Assembly (NCBI GenBank): GCA_031412355.1
Contig: JANOCR010000011.1
Span: 1-21,310 of the forward strand
DNA length: 21,310 bases
Direction: 5' to 3'
Source: JAENVT01 sp031412355
Lineage (GTDB): Bacteria > Actinomycetota > Acidimicrobiia > Acidimicrobiales > Ilumatobacteraceae
Both the position numbers and the translations under genes were made by a program. Shown in pieces: positions 13,973-21,310 of the stretch. The notes below the pieces were generated by a model, which searched no databases, was not told the DNA's origin, and saw only the letters and a program-made list of their open reading frames with translations. Every line of letters begins with the position of its first letter. Position 1 is the first letter of the stretch.

Positions 13973-15415
13973 ATGCAAGTGGCGGTCGTTGGAGGCGGGG
14001 TCGCAGGCCTCGGGGCCGCGTTGGCGCTGGCGCGGCGGGGGCACAGCGTGACCGTGTTCGAGCGCGACGACACCCCGATGCCGCATTCGGCTGACGAGGC
14101 GTTCGACTGGGATCGGCGTGGGGCACCGCAGGTCCGTCACAGCCACGCCTTCCTTGCTCGGCTGGTGCGGGTGCTGAAGGCCGACTACGCAGACATCTAC
14201 CAGGAACTCCTTGATGAGGGTGCCACCGAGATGCGGTTCGGCGATGATCTGCCGGCGACGATGACGAACTTCGAGCGCCAGGCCACCGACGACGAATTGA
14301 CGATGCTGGCATGCCGTCGCACCACGTTCGAGTGGGTCTTGCGCCGCGCCGCACTGGCCGAGGGGCGGGTCGAGTTTCGTACCGGCGTCGCTGTTACCGG
14401 TCTGCTGGCGGAAACTGCCGCTGTTCCGCACATCACCGGCGTCCGTCTGGCCGATGGAACGACCGCGGCGAGCGACCTAGTCGTGGTCGCCGCCGGTCGC
14501 CGCAGTTCGCTGCCGGATTGGCTGCAGGAGATCGGCTGTGCGCCGATCGAGGAGAGCGTCGACGACACCGGGATCGTGTACTTCAGTCGCTTCTACCGAC
14601 TGCTCGATGGCTGTGAGTATCCGCCGCGCACCGGGCCGATCGGCGGCGACCTCGGGTACCTCAAATACGGAGTGTTCGTTGGTGACAACAAGACATTCTC
14701 GGTGACCTTGGCGACACCGACCGACGACCAGGAGTTGCGCACGACGCTCCGCGATCCCGAGGCCTTCGATTCGTGTGCCCGGCAGTTGGTGGCGACGGCA
14801 CCGTGGCTCGACGGGCGTGCGGCACCGATCACCGACTCCGTGCACGCGATGGCCGGGCTGATCAACCGGTGGCGTCAGTTCACCGTGGATGGTCGTGCGG
14901 CGGCGACTGGTTTCATCCCCATCGGCGATGCCGTGCTGTGCACCAACCCGCTGTACGGCCGGGGCTGTTCGACTGCCTTCTGGGGTGCGCACCTGATGGT
15001 CGCCGCCATCGACGCAAACCCCGATGATCCCGAGGCGATGTTGATCGACTACGACGCTGCCCTTCGGGCCGAGATCTACCCGTGGTATCGCGCCAGCGTC
15101 GAGCAGGATGCTGAAGCTCGACGCGTGGCCGCAGCGCTGCTGGCAGGCAACGATCCTGATGGCGACACCTCGAACCAGCGCACCTTCATGCGTGCCGTGT
15201 TCCGCGACGGGCTCCTGCCGGCGTTGCGCCGCGACGCGGTGGTGTTGCGCGCGTTCTTCCGCGCCCTCAACCTGCTGACGGCGCCCGATGCGATGGTGAA
15301 GGACCCCGACGTGGGGGCGCGGGTCCTGGCGGTGTGGCAGGACCGCGACAACCGTCCACCCGAGCCCGCGCTCGGGCCAAAGCGGCGCTCCGATCTGCTG
15401 GCCTCAATCGCCTAG
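13973..15415 (+). CDS. FAD-dependent oxidoreductase / monooxygenase-like protein
   Basis: A 480-residue flavoprotein of the PHBH/squalene-monooxygenase-like group. The FAD-binding motif VVGGGVAGLGAALALARRG begins at residue 5, ending in the acidic FERD that contacts the ribose. APQVRHSHAFLARL corresponds to the conserved QxRH-type segment of this group. FIPIGDAVLCTNPLYGRGCS (~315-333) is the second FAD motif. A helical C-terminal part of ~130 residues follows. The substrate is unknown; relatives oxidise aromatic, polyketide or isoprenoid compounds or reduce prenyl chains. The ATG at 13973 is chosen because the FAD motif starts there and TAGTGT lies 8 nt upstream. It is not in an operon, and its 3' end overlaps aqpZ by 12 bp. 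Confidence 0.8.
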   Translation: MQVAVVGGGVAGLGAALALARRGHSVTVFERDDTPMPHSADEAFDWDRRGAPQVRHSHAFLARLVRVLKADYADIYQELLDEGATEMRFGDDLPATMTNFERQATDDELTMLACRRTTFEWVLRRAALAEGRVEFRTGVAVTGLLAETAAVPHITGVRLADGTTAASDLVVVAAGRRSSLPDWLQEIGCAPIEESVDDTGIVYFSRFYRLLDGCEYPPRTGPIGGDLGYLKYGVFVGDNKTFSVTLATPTDDQELRTTLRDPEAFDSCARQLVATAPWLDGRAAPITDSVHAMAGLINRWRQFTVDGRAAATGFIPIGDAVLCTNPLYGRGCSTAFWGAHLMVAAIDANPDDPEAMLIDYDAALRAEIYPWYRASVEQDAEARRVAAALLAGNDPDGDTSNQRTFMRAVFRDGLLPALRRDAVVLRAFFRALNLLTAPDAMVKDPDVGARVLAVWQDRDNRPPEPALGPKRRSDLLASIA

Positions 15416-16225
15416 GTCGTTGACGCCTTCGGAGATGTTGCCCAATACGTCGCGTAGTTCCGACGCACCGGGCAGTTCGACGAGGTCGGTGTCTTCCAGC
15501 CTGGTCTCGTCGAGCATCAGCCAGACGACCACCCCGACGATCGCACCGATCATCGGGAACAGGATGAACGCCCACAGCTGCTGCAACGCCTCAGTGTCGC
15601 CGTCGGCGAACAGCGCCGTGCCCAGGCTGCGGGCTGGGTTGACCGAGGTGTTGTCGACCGGGATCGAGATCAGGTGGATCAGGGTCAGCGTGATGCCGGC
15701 CACCAGCCCTCCCATCCCAGGAGCGAACTTCTTGGTGGTGGTGAAAAGCATGACCATCACCAGCAACCCGGTCAGCAGCACCTCGACAACGATTGCGGAG
15801 CCCAGCCCGAAATAGGGGCCCGACCACAGGTTGGCGTCGAACTGGCCGCGTTGGAACCCATCGCGTCCGCTGGCGATGCCGTAGATGATGGCCGCGCCGC
15901 CGACCGCACCGACAACTTGCCCGATCCATGAGTAGACCGCCTGGGTCATGTCGACCTTGCGAGCCAGCAACATGCCGAGAGTGACCGCTGGGTTGATGTG
16001 GCAGCCGGAGATCGGCCCGATCACGTAGGTCATGATCAGCAACGAGAATCCGAATCCCAAGGCGACGATGAGGACTCTCAACAGACCCGCCGCGGTCGAC
16101 GCGTCGCCCTCGGGCAGCAGTCCCAGTGTCGGGAGAAGGATCGCGACTCCGGGGCCGCCGAGCATCAGCACCAGGGTGCCCACCAGCTCGGCAGCGAGGA
16201 TGCGGCCGTTGTTGCGTGGTTCCAT
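15404..16225 (-). CDS. aqpZ: Aquaporin Z-type water channel
   Basis: Integral membrane channel of the MIP family, 273 residues with six transmembrane helices. Both pore motifs are present: ISGCHINPAVT and NTSVNPARS. The stretch LIHLISIPVDNTSVNPARS is almost the same as in E. coli AqpZ. Together with the Phe in ALGFGFS it keeps the narrow aromatic/arginine filter (Phe, His, Thr, Arg) of water-selective channels rather than the glycerol type. After the last helix there is an acidic tail of ~35 residues (ETRLEDTDLVELPGASELRD), longer than in E. coli. The start at 16225 is preferred to 16249: it directly precedes the conserved helix and TATCGT lies 7 nt upstream. It is divergent from fdhD. Confidence 0.88.
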   Translation of the reverse strand: MEPRNNGRILAAELVGTLVLMLGGPGVAILLPTLGLLPEGDASTAAGLLRVLIVALGFGFSLLIMTYVIGPISGCHINPAVTLGMLLARKVDMTQAVYSWIGQVVGAVGGAAIIYGIASGRDGFQRGQFDANLWSGPYFGLGSAIVVEVLLTGLLVMVMLFTTTKKFAPGMGGLVAGITLTLIHLISIPVDNTSVNPARSLGTALFADGDTEALQQLWAFILFPMIGAIVGVVVWLMLDETRLEDTDLVELPGASELRDVLGNISEGVNDLGD

Positions 16226-16287
16226 GACACCAACGATATGCGCCTGCACATACTCGAATGGTTGATCGTCGGGTACCTTCCTGTGGC
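16226..16287. promoter_or_regulatory. Divergent promoters, aqpZ / fdhD
   Basis: In this 62-bp gap, TATCGT on the minus strand (plus 16233-16238) ends 7 nt before the aqpZ ATG. TACCTT on the plus strand (16274-16279) ends 8 nt before the fdhD ATG. No ribosome-binding sites are seen. Confidence 0.5.
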
Positions 16288-17091
16288 ATGGCTCGTAGTC
16301 GCAGTGAGTCGCTGCTCGTCACCGTGTACGAAGAGGGTACGCTTCGGCGCCGGCCCGACGAGCTGATCGTCGAGGAACCGATGACCATCCAGCTCGACGG
16401 CAACATCGTCAGCACCACCATGCGCACTCCCGGCAACGACTACGAGCTGGCCGCAGGATTCTGCTTCAGCGATGGTCTGCTGGCCGGCGCGTTGGTGAAA
16501 GGTGTGCGGTATTGCGCCGATGGCGCCGCCAGCGAAAGTCAGTTCAATGTCGTCACCGTCGAGACAGGTGGAAAAGCGCCGGTGCCCTCGCCCCGCCTGG
16601 GCACCACCACCAGTAGCTGCGGGCTGTGCGGCAACGACGCCATCGAGGCGCTGTGCGACCGACTCGAACCCCTTCCATCGACTCCGCCGATTCCTCTCGG
16701 TGTGCTGGCTGCGATGCCGGCAGCGGTACTCAGCGGTCAGGGATTGTTCTCCACAACTGGCGCGGTGCACGCCGCTGCGGCATTCACGCCGACCGGCGAA
16801 GTATTGACGACGCGCGAAGTCGTCGGCCGTCACAACGCGGTCGACAAAGTGGTCGGCCACATGCTGCTCGACGGTCAGCTTCCGGCGACCGGCCTTGGTC
16901 TGTTCGTCAGCGGCAGGGCCAGCTTCGAACTGGTGCAGAAGGCCTGGGCTGCGGGTTTCGGCACGCTGGTGGCGGTCAGTGCACCGACCGCACTCGCCGT
17001 GCAGACCGCGCGTCGTGCGGGGTTGATGCTCGCCGGCTTCGTGCGCGGCGACCGGCTCAACGTCTATGCGCCCGAGCGATTGCAGCTCTAG
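16288..17091 (+). CDS. fdhD: FdhD, formate dehydrogenase sulfurtransferase
   Basis: Accessory protein that passes sulfur from a cysteine desulfurase to the molybdenum cofactor of formate dehydrogenase; without it the enzyme is inactive. The 267-residue protein has PGNDYELAAGFCFSDGL (48-64), the catalytic pair Cys111-x2-Cys114 in TSSCGLCGND, LFSTTGAVHAAAAF and GRHNAVDKVVGH, all in family order. The ATG at 16288 follows TACCTT by 8 nt; an in-frame start further upstream would extend into the promoter. No formate dehydrogenase subunit is in the window, so the target enzyme is elsewhere. The stop codon forms part of the -10 box of the next gene. Confidence 0.95.
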   Translation: MARSRSESLLVTVYEEGTLRRRPDELIVEEPMTIQLDGNIVSTTMRTPGNDYELAAGFCFSDGLLAGALVKGVRYCADGAASESQFNVVTVETGGKAPVPSPRLGTTTSSCGLCGNDAIEALCDRLEPLPSTPPIPLGVLAAMPAAVLSGQGLFSTTGAVHAAAAFTPTGEVLTTREVVGRHNAVDKVVGHMLLDGQLPATGLGLFVSGRASFELVQKAWAAGFGTLVAVSAPTALAVQTARRAGLMLAGFVRGDRLNVYAPERLQL

Positions 17092-17094
17092 CCT
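17089..17094 (+). promoter_or_regulatory. -10 box TAGCCT for hemQ, overlapping the fdhD stop
   Basis: The first three bases are the fdhD TAG stop codon. The hexamer ends 6 nt before the hemQ ATG at 17101, and no ribosome-binding site is present. Confidence 0.5.
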
Positions 17095-17100
17095 GGCCGC

Positions 17101-17790
17101 ATGAGAAGCGACCCTGTCTCGCCATCCACCGGTGTTGGCGTGCTGCATCTGTTCTGCAAGCCGACGCCGATGTTCGAGGCCGAACCGGCCGTTGCCGCCG
17201 TGAAGGCCGCCGAGGCGGCGGGGTGCCAGGTGGTGACCGTGGCCACGCTTGGCCACAAATGCGACGTCGCCGTCATGGCCATCCACGAGAACCTGCGTGA
17301 GCTGCGCTCCCTACAGACAGGGTTGCAGCACGCTGGGCTCGATGTCGTCGATTCGTACGTCAGCCTCACCGAGGTCAGCGAGTACGCCGCGCAGATGCCC
17401 GACGATATGAAGAAGCCGCGCCTGTATCCGACCATTCCGCCCAACCACGTCGAATACGCAATGCCGGCGTGGTGCTTCTATCCGATGAGCAAGAAGCGCG
17501 ATGCCGACGCGAACTGGTTCACGCTGCCGTACGACCGCCGTAGCGAGTTGATGCACGAACACGGTGCCAGCGGTCGCAAGTTTGCCGGTCGCATCGCGCA
17601 GTACATCACCGGCTCTGCCGGTCTCGACGACTACGAGTGGGGGGTCACGTTGTTCGGCGTGCATCCCGACGATCTGAAAGAGGTCGTCTACACCATGCGG
17701 TTCGACGAGGCCTCGGCCGTCTACGCCGACTTCGGCCCGTTCTACACAGGAATGGTGACACCGGTCGAAGAATTGATGAGCAGCCTGTAG
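17101..17790 (+). CDS. hemQ: Coproheme decarboxylase (HemQ/ChdC)
   Basis: Last enzyme of the coproporphyrin-dependent haem pathway: it removes two carboxyl groups from coproheme, using H2O2, to give haem b. It has the chlorite-dismutase fold and 229 residues. Residues that line up with the S. aureus enzyme, as I recall that sequence, are Arg107 and Tyr109 in PRLYP, the radical-forming Tyr127 plus Met129 and Lys131 in CFYPMSKK, the iron-ligand His154 in HEHG, Gln167 in AQYITGS and Arg200 in MRFDEASA. The signature EWGVTLFGVHPDDLKEVVY is also intact. The start follows fdhD by nine bases with a TANNNT box at its stop codon. The gene converges with the substrate-binding protein gene after only nine bases. 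Confidence 0.95.
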   Translation: MRSDPVSPSTGVGVLHLFCKPTPMFEAEPAVAAVKAAEAAGCQVVTVATLGHKCDVAVMAIHENLRELRSLQTGLQHAGLDVVDSYVSLTEVSEYAAQMPDDMKKPRLYPTIPPNHVEYAMPAWCFYPMSKKRDADANWFTLPYDRRSELMHEHGASGRKFAGRIAQYITGSAGLDDYEWGVTLFGVHPDDLKEVVYTMRFDEASAVYADFGPFYTGMVTPVEELMSSL

Positions 17791-17799
17791 ACCGGGTGT

Positions 17800-19068
17800 C
17801 TACCCGCGTGCCGGCACGAAGCCTTTCGGGACGTCGCGTCCGGTGTCGTCGAAGCCGAACAACTCGAACTCGGCCGACTCCAGATCACCGTTGGCGCCGA
17901 GCGTCAACAGTCCGCCCGGGCCGTCGTAGTCGATGTTGCTGCCGGCCTGGATGTCGTCGCGACAATCGGCAAACGTCATGCACAGCGTGCCGCTGGCACT
18001 GACCGCAGGAATCTGCGAGGCGATTACCTCGGGTAGTGTCGATTCCCCGGCGAGCGCGGCGAGCGCGATGAGGTTGACGCAGTCAAACGCGTTTGCCGCG
18101 TAGGGGCTTGGGTTGTCAGGGGTGGCACCGAGTTGGGCAAGGAACTGCTGGTCGGTGCTGTAGGCGATCGGCGCCGTGCCCCTGACCCGAGCTGCCAACG
18201 ACCCACCCATCGGCTCGGCAGACGCAGTCGGGCGCCGCATTGCGTCGTTGACGATGTACACAGGTCGCACCTCGGGTTGCGCAGCGTCGATCTTGCTGAG
18301 CATCACCGGCCCCGACGTGGCGTCGCCGAGCACCACCACCACACCGTCGCCGCCCTCGGCGACCTTGGCTGCCGCGGCGTCGATCGACACATCGTCGGCC
18401 GAGTACGGCACCGCCTGGCTTTGCTCGATGTCTTTCACCTGCAACGCTTCCTCCACCGAATCGGCGAACGCCTGGCCGTAGGCATCGTCGATGTACGCCA
18501 CCGTCGCACGGCTGACGCCGGTGCGGTCGACTGCCTCGGCGATCGCCAGCGCCTGCAACGAGTCCGATGGGATCGTCCTGAAGAACAGATTGCGATCGGG
18601 GAAGTCGTCGAGCAGGATCGCGGATGCTGTCGGCGAGCACGCGACGATGCCCGCGTCGACAATCTCGCCGAGCCCGGCGAGCGCGTTGGTCGACGACGCT
18701 GGGCCGATGATGGCGTCGGCGCCCGAGCTGACCAAGAACTCGATGGCGGGATCGACCCCGATACCGGCGACACCTTCATCCGCCTGCACCAGTTCGATGC
18801 CACGTCCTCCGTAGCCACCCGCCGCGTTGATCTTGTCCACTGCGAGTTGAACGGCGGTACCGATGGCCTCACCGATGTCGGCATTGGCGCTGCCCTGCGG
18901 AGTCAGCACGCCGATGGTCAAGATCCCGTCGTCGATGCGCACGATAGGTGCGATCGTCGCGGGCGGCGTCGACGACGGACTTGCCGTATCGGGGCTGCAA
19001 CCGGTCGCCGCGACAAGGCCACCCACCATCGCCGACACGGCGATCGACCTGGCGGGTGAACATCGCAT
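17800..19068 (-). CDS. Branched-chain amino acid-type ABC substrate-binding lipoprotein
   Basis: Extracytoplasmic ligand-binding protein of the LivJ/Peripla_BP_6 type, 422 residues. The signal sequence ends in the lipobox ATGC with Cys24, so it is membrane-anchored, followed by a Ser/Thr/Pro linker to ~42. The first lobe begins with LTIGVLTPQGSANADIGEAI and contains AVQLAVDKINAAGGYGGRGIELV and DAIIGPASSTNALAG; the second contains TVAYIDDAYGQAFADS. The family takes up branched-chain amino acids, amides, urea or other small ligands; the ligand here is unknown. No permease or ATPase gene is in the window, so it is an orphan or its transporter lies elsewhere. The ATG at 19068 follows a perfect TACAAT by 6 nt. 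It is divergent from glnD. Confidence 0.9.
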   Translation of the reverse strand: MRCSPARSIAVSAMVGGLVAATGCSPDTASPSSTPPATIAPIVRIDDGILTIGVLTPQGSANADIGEAIGTAVQLAVDKINAAGGYGGRGIELVQADEGVAGIGVDPAIEFLVSSGADAIIGPASSTNALAGLGEIVDAGIVACSPTASAILLDDFPDRNLFFRTIPSDSLQALAIAEAVDRTGVSRATVAYIDDAYGQAFADSVEEALQVKDIEQSQAVPYSADDVSIDAAAAKVAEGGDGVVVVLGDATSGPVMLSKIDAAQPEVRPVYIVNDAMRRPTASAEPMGGSLAARVRGTAPIAYSTDQQFLAQLGATPDNPSPYAANAFDCVNLIALAALAGESTLPEVIASQIPAVSASGTLCMTFADCRDDIQAGSNIDYDGPGGLLTLGANGDLESAEFELFGFDDTGRDVPKGFVPARG

Positions 19069-19138
19069 GGCTGAATTGTAGGGGGCCTGCAGACGAGCGC
19101 TCTCGACCAGTCACTGCCGCGCACGGCACAATGCCTGG
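19069..19138. promoter_or_regulatory. Divergent promoters, substrate-binding protein / glnD
   Basis: On the minus strand TACAAT (plus 19075-19080) lies 6 nt before the ATG at 19068. On the plus strand CACAAT (19127-19132), one base off the TANNNT form, lies 6 nt before the GTG at 19139. No ribosome-binding site is evident for either gene. Confidence 0.5.
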
Positions 19139-21310
19139 GTGATCTTGGCCGAACGCGACCGTCTGCTCGCCGACGACACCTTGTTCGGACGGGCGTGGTG
19201 CGAGGCGTGGACCACCGCGATCGACGAATGGCTGGTCGATCTGTACCGCAACGTCTTCGCTGACCAACACGACGTCTGCTTAGTCGCCGTTGGCGGCACG
19301 GGTCGACGCGAGATGGCGCCACGCAGCGACGTCGACGTCATGATCCTGCACCGCGGCAACGTCAGGAAGATCGAAGCCGGCCTGGCGGACCTGTGGTATC
19401 CCATCTGGGACACCGGCATTCGTCTCGGCCATTCGGTGCGCTCGGCGAACCAGAAGATGTCGATCAGCTCCGATCAACTCGACACGGCAACCACCATGTT
19501 GTCCGGTCGATGGTTGGCCGGCGACCAGTCTCTGGCCGACGAGGTGTTGGGCGCCGCGCAACGCGCCTGGCAGGCCGACGCCACGACATGGCTCGCACTG
19601 CTGCGCGATCGCGGGCTCGATCGCCATCGTGCCGATGGCGAGGTCGCGTTCCTGTTGGAACCGAACGTGAAGGAAGGCCGCGGTGGCCTTCGCGACATGC
19701 ACGAACTGCGCTGGATCGACGCCGCCGGCCGCGGGATCAGCACCGAAGCGCCGGCCGCGTTGGCAGCTGCGTACGACACCTTGCTGCGCGCGAGGGTCGC
19801 GTTGCATCGCGTCGCGCCGATTGCCGGTGAAATTCTGCGACTGGAGGACCAGGATGCGATCGCGGTGACGGGTGCCTTCGGCACCGCCGACGATCTGATG
19901 GCCGCGGTGTCTTCGGCCGCTCGGACCCTGTCGTGGCAGTTCGATCGGGCGTGGCACGCCGTCGCCCGCGCAGCGAAGGAGCCCTTGAAGCCACGCCCGC
20001 TCGCTTCCGGCGTCACATTGCGAAACGGCGAGGTCGAACTGGGCGTCGATGTGTCGCCGGAACGCGATCCGACACTCATGCTGCAGGTCGCTCTCGGCGC
20101 AGCGCGCAGCGAATCGCCGATCGCCACGCGCGCTCTCGAGACGCTGAGCGAGCGCACTCCCGAGTGGCCGCATCCGTGGCCGACCGGCGCTGCCCAGGAA
20201 CTGGTGGCATTGCTCCTGGAAGGGCCGCGGGCGATTCCGGTGCTGGAGTCGCTGGATCAGGCCGAGTTGTTCAATCGCATGCTGCCCGAGTGGGAGCCGG
20301 TTCGGTCGCGGCCGCAACGCAACGCGTATCACCGTTTCACCGTCGACCGGCACCTGTGGGAGGCGGCCGCGCAGGCAGCACTGCTGGCAGACCGCGTCAC
20401 CCGACCGGACCTGCTGGTCATCGGGGCGTTGCTCCACGACATCGGCAAGGGCTATCCGGGTGATCACACCGAGCGCGGCGAGGAGCTGGTCGCCGTCATC
20501 GGTCCACGCATGGGCTTCGACGAGAGAGACGCCGCATATCTCGTCGGGCTGGTGCGTCATCACCTGCTGCTGCCCGATGTGGCAACACGCCGCGATCTCG
20601 ATGATCCGGCGACCATCGAGATCGTTGCGGACGCTGTCGGCAGCATCGGCTTCCTCGATCTGCTTCATGCCCTGACGGAGGCGGATTCGTTGGCTACCGG
20701 GTCGTCGGCGTGGAGCCCGTGGAAGGCCGAGTTGGTGGAGGAACTGGTCGAGCGTGTGCGACTGCGGATTGGTCTCACCGCTGGAGCCGAGCCCGGGCAG
20801 GAACGCAGCTCGCCGTTCCCCACTGCCGACATCCTGGCGATGATGGGTGCCGGCGAGAACGCCGTCCACATCGATGCACCGCGAATCCTTGTCATCAATG
20901 TCGACCGCCCCGGGACCTTCGCGCGGCTCGCCGGCGTGCTGGCGTTGCACGGCGTCGACGTGGTCGGGGCACGCGCGCACAGCGACGAGCAGGGAATGGC
21001 GGCATCGCAGTTCAGGATTGCCGAGACGGCGCAAGGCGTCGACTGGATGGCAGTCACCGCCGATGTCCATCGCGCCCTGTCTGGCGAGCTGGCACTGTCG
21101 GCGCGTCTCGCCGAGCGTGCCCGCACCTACCGTCGCCGTCGGCGCCCGGCAGCCGCGTCTGTCCTCGCTCCGTCGGTGATCTTCGACGACGCGGCCAGCA
21201 GCAACGCGACCGTCATCGAGGTTCGCGCTCCCGATTCGATCGGGCTGCTCCATCGCGTCGCCAGGGCGCTCGCCGAGATGGGGCTCGATATCCGCCACGC
21301 GACGGTGCAG
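19139..21310 (+). CDS. glnD: GlnD, PII uridylyl/adenylyltransferase (3' partial)
   Basis: Bifunctional nitrogen sensor that modifies PII signal protein (uridylylation, or adenylylation in actinobacteria) and removes the group again according to glutamine level. 724 residues are visible before the window ends. The nucleotidyltransferase motif VGGTGRREMAPRSDVDVMIL is at residues 51-70 (Asp64 and Asp66 metal ligands) and KEGRGGLRDMHELRW is the PII-UTase linker motif. The HD domain has His433-Asp434 in LLHDIGKG, and two ACT domains follow at ~583-650 and from ~692, the second cut by the edge. The GTG start is supported by the CACAAT box 6 nt upstream. The PII gene and amtB, often next to glnD, are not seen upstream. 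The divergent binding protein may be part of nitrogen uptake. Confidence 0.95.
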   Translation, partial: MILAERDRLLADDTLFGRAWCEAWTTAIDEWLVDLYRNVFADQHDVCLVAVGGTGRREMAPRSDVDVMILHRGNVRKIEAGLADLWYPIWDTGIRLGHSVRSANQKMSISSDQLDTATTMLSGRWLAGDQSLADEVLGAAQRAWQADATTWLALLRDRGLDRHRADGEVAFLLEPNVKEGRGGLRDMHELRWIDAAGRGISTEAPAALAAAYDTLLRARVALHRVAPIAGEILRLEDQDAIAVTGAFGTADDLMAAVSSAARTLSWQFDRAWHAVARAAKEPLKPRPLASGVTLRNGEVELGVDVSPERDPTLMLQVALGAARSESPIATRALETLSERTPEWPHPWPTGAAQELVALLLEGPRAIPVLESLDQAELFNRMLPEWEPVRSRPQRNAYHRFTVDRHLWEAAAQAALLADRVTRPDLLVIGALLHDIGKGYPGDHTERGEELVAVIGPRMGFDERDAAYLVGLVRHHLLLPDVATRRDLDDPATIEIVADAVGSIGFLDLLHALTEADSLATGSSAWSPWKAELVEELVERVRLRIGLTAGAEPGQERSSPFPTADILAMMGAGENAVHIDAPRILVINVDRPGTFARLAGVLALHGVDVVGARAHSDEQGMAASQFRIAETAQGVDWMAVTADVHRALSGELALSARLAERARTYRRRRRPAAASVLAPSVIFDDAASSNATVIEVRAPDSIGLLHRVARALAEMGLDIRHATVQ

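Noticed and set aside
19280..21298. A 672-codon minus-strand open frame opposite glnD
   Set aside because: It has no recognisable motif, is Arg/Gln/Asp-rich, and lies fully antisense to clear GlnD coding sequence.

Overview
The window is a high-GC, densely packed chromosomal segment, most likely from an actinobacterium, possibly of the Acidimicrobiia/Ilumatobacter type. Four things point that way. There is a DUF3263 + LytR_C gene pair of the kind found in Mycobacterium. There is a CysO-type sulfur carrier ending in AVAGG. groEL has CIRCE operators. Most start codons have no Shine-Dalgarno sequence but carry a TANNNT hexamer 6-8 nt upstream, the sign of leaderless transcription. The genus is inference. 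I see no rRNA, tRNA, CRISPR, insertion sequence or phage gene; it reads as ordinary core and catabolic chromosome.

Layout. 1-3.2 kb: the C-terminal end of a LuxR-type regulator, a secreted lipoprotein alpha/beta hydrolase, a zinc-ribbon/VOC protein, a two-CBS-domain protein behind a CsoR-like palindrome, and a convergent uridine kinase, with a 52-bp tandem repeat between the last two. 3.3-4.2 kb: DUF3263 and LytR_C genes. 4.2-11.8 kb: a catabolic block with glycerate kinase (-) divergent from amidase + Rieske oxygenase (+), a 25-residue membrane microprotein, a frameshifted gene, an MSOX-like amine oxidase (-), and divergent from it a translationally coupled S58 peptidase + acetylpolyamine amidohydrolase pair (+). 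11.8-13.8 kb: cysO with a strong terminator, and convergent groEL controlled by two overlapping CIRCE sites. 14-17.8 kb: FAD oxidoreductase (+), aqpZ (-), fdhD (+) and hemQ/chdC (+). 17.8-21.3 kb: an orphan branched-chain amino acid-type substrate-binding lipoprotein (-) divergent from glnD (+), which runs off the window.

How the genes may work together. The amidase, Rieske oxygenase, sarcosine-oxidase-like flavoenzyme, S58 aminopeptidase and polyamine deacetylase all act on amides, N-methyl amines or acylated amines. Glycerate kinase would feed C3 carbon from glycine, serine or glyoxylate into central metabolism, and GlnD senses nitrogen status. A loose amine/amide scavenging theme is plausible but is inference from neighbourhood and family only.

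I found no clearly new multi-gene defence or mobile system. The most distinctive signals are regulatory: the window-wide leaderless start signature, a 24-bp divergent promoter whose two -10 boxes share one TA step, tandem overlapping CIRCE operators embedding the groEL promoter, and a CsoR-like operator beside the CBS gene.
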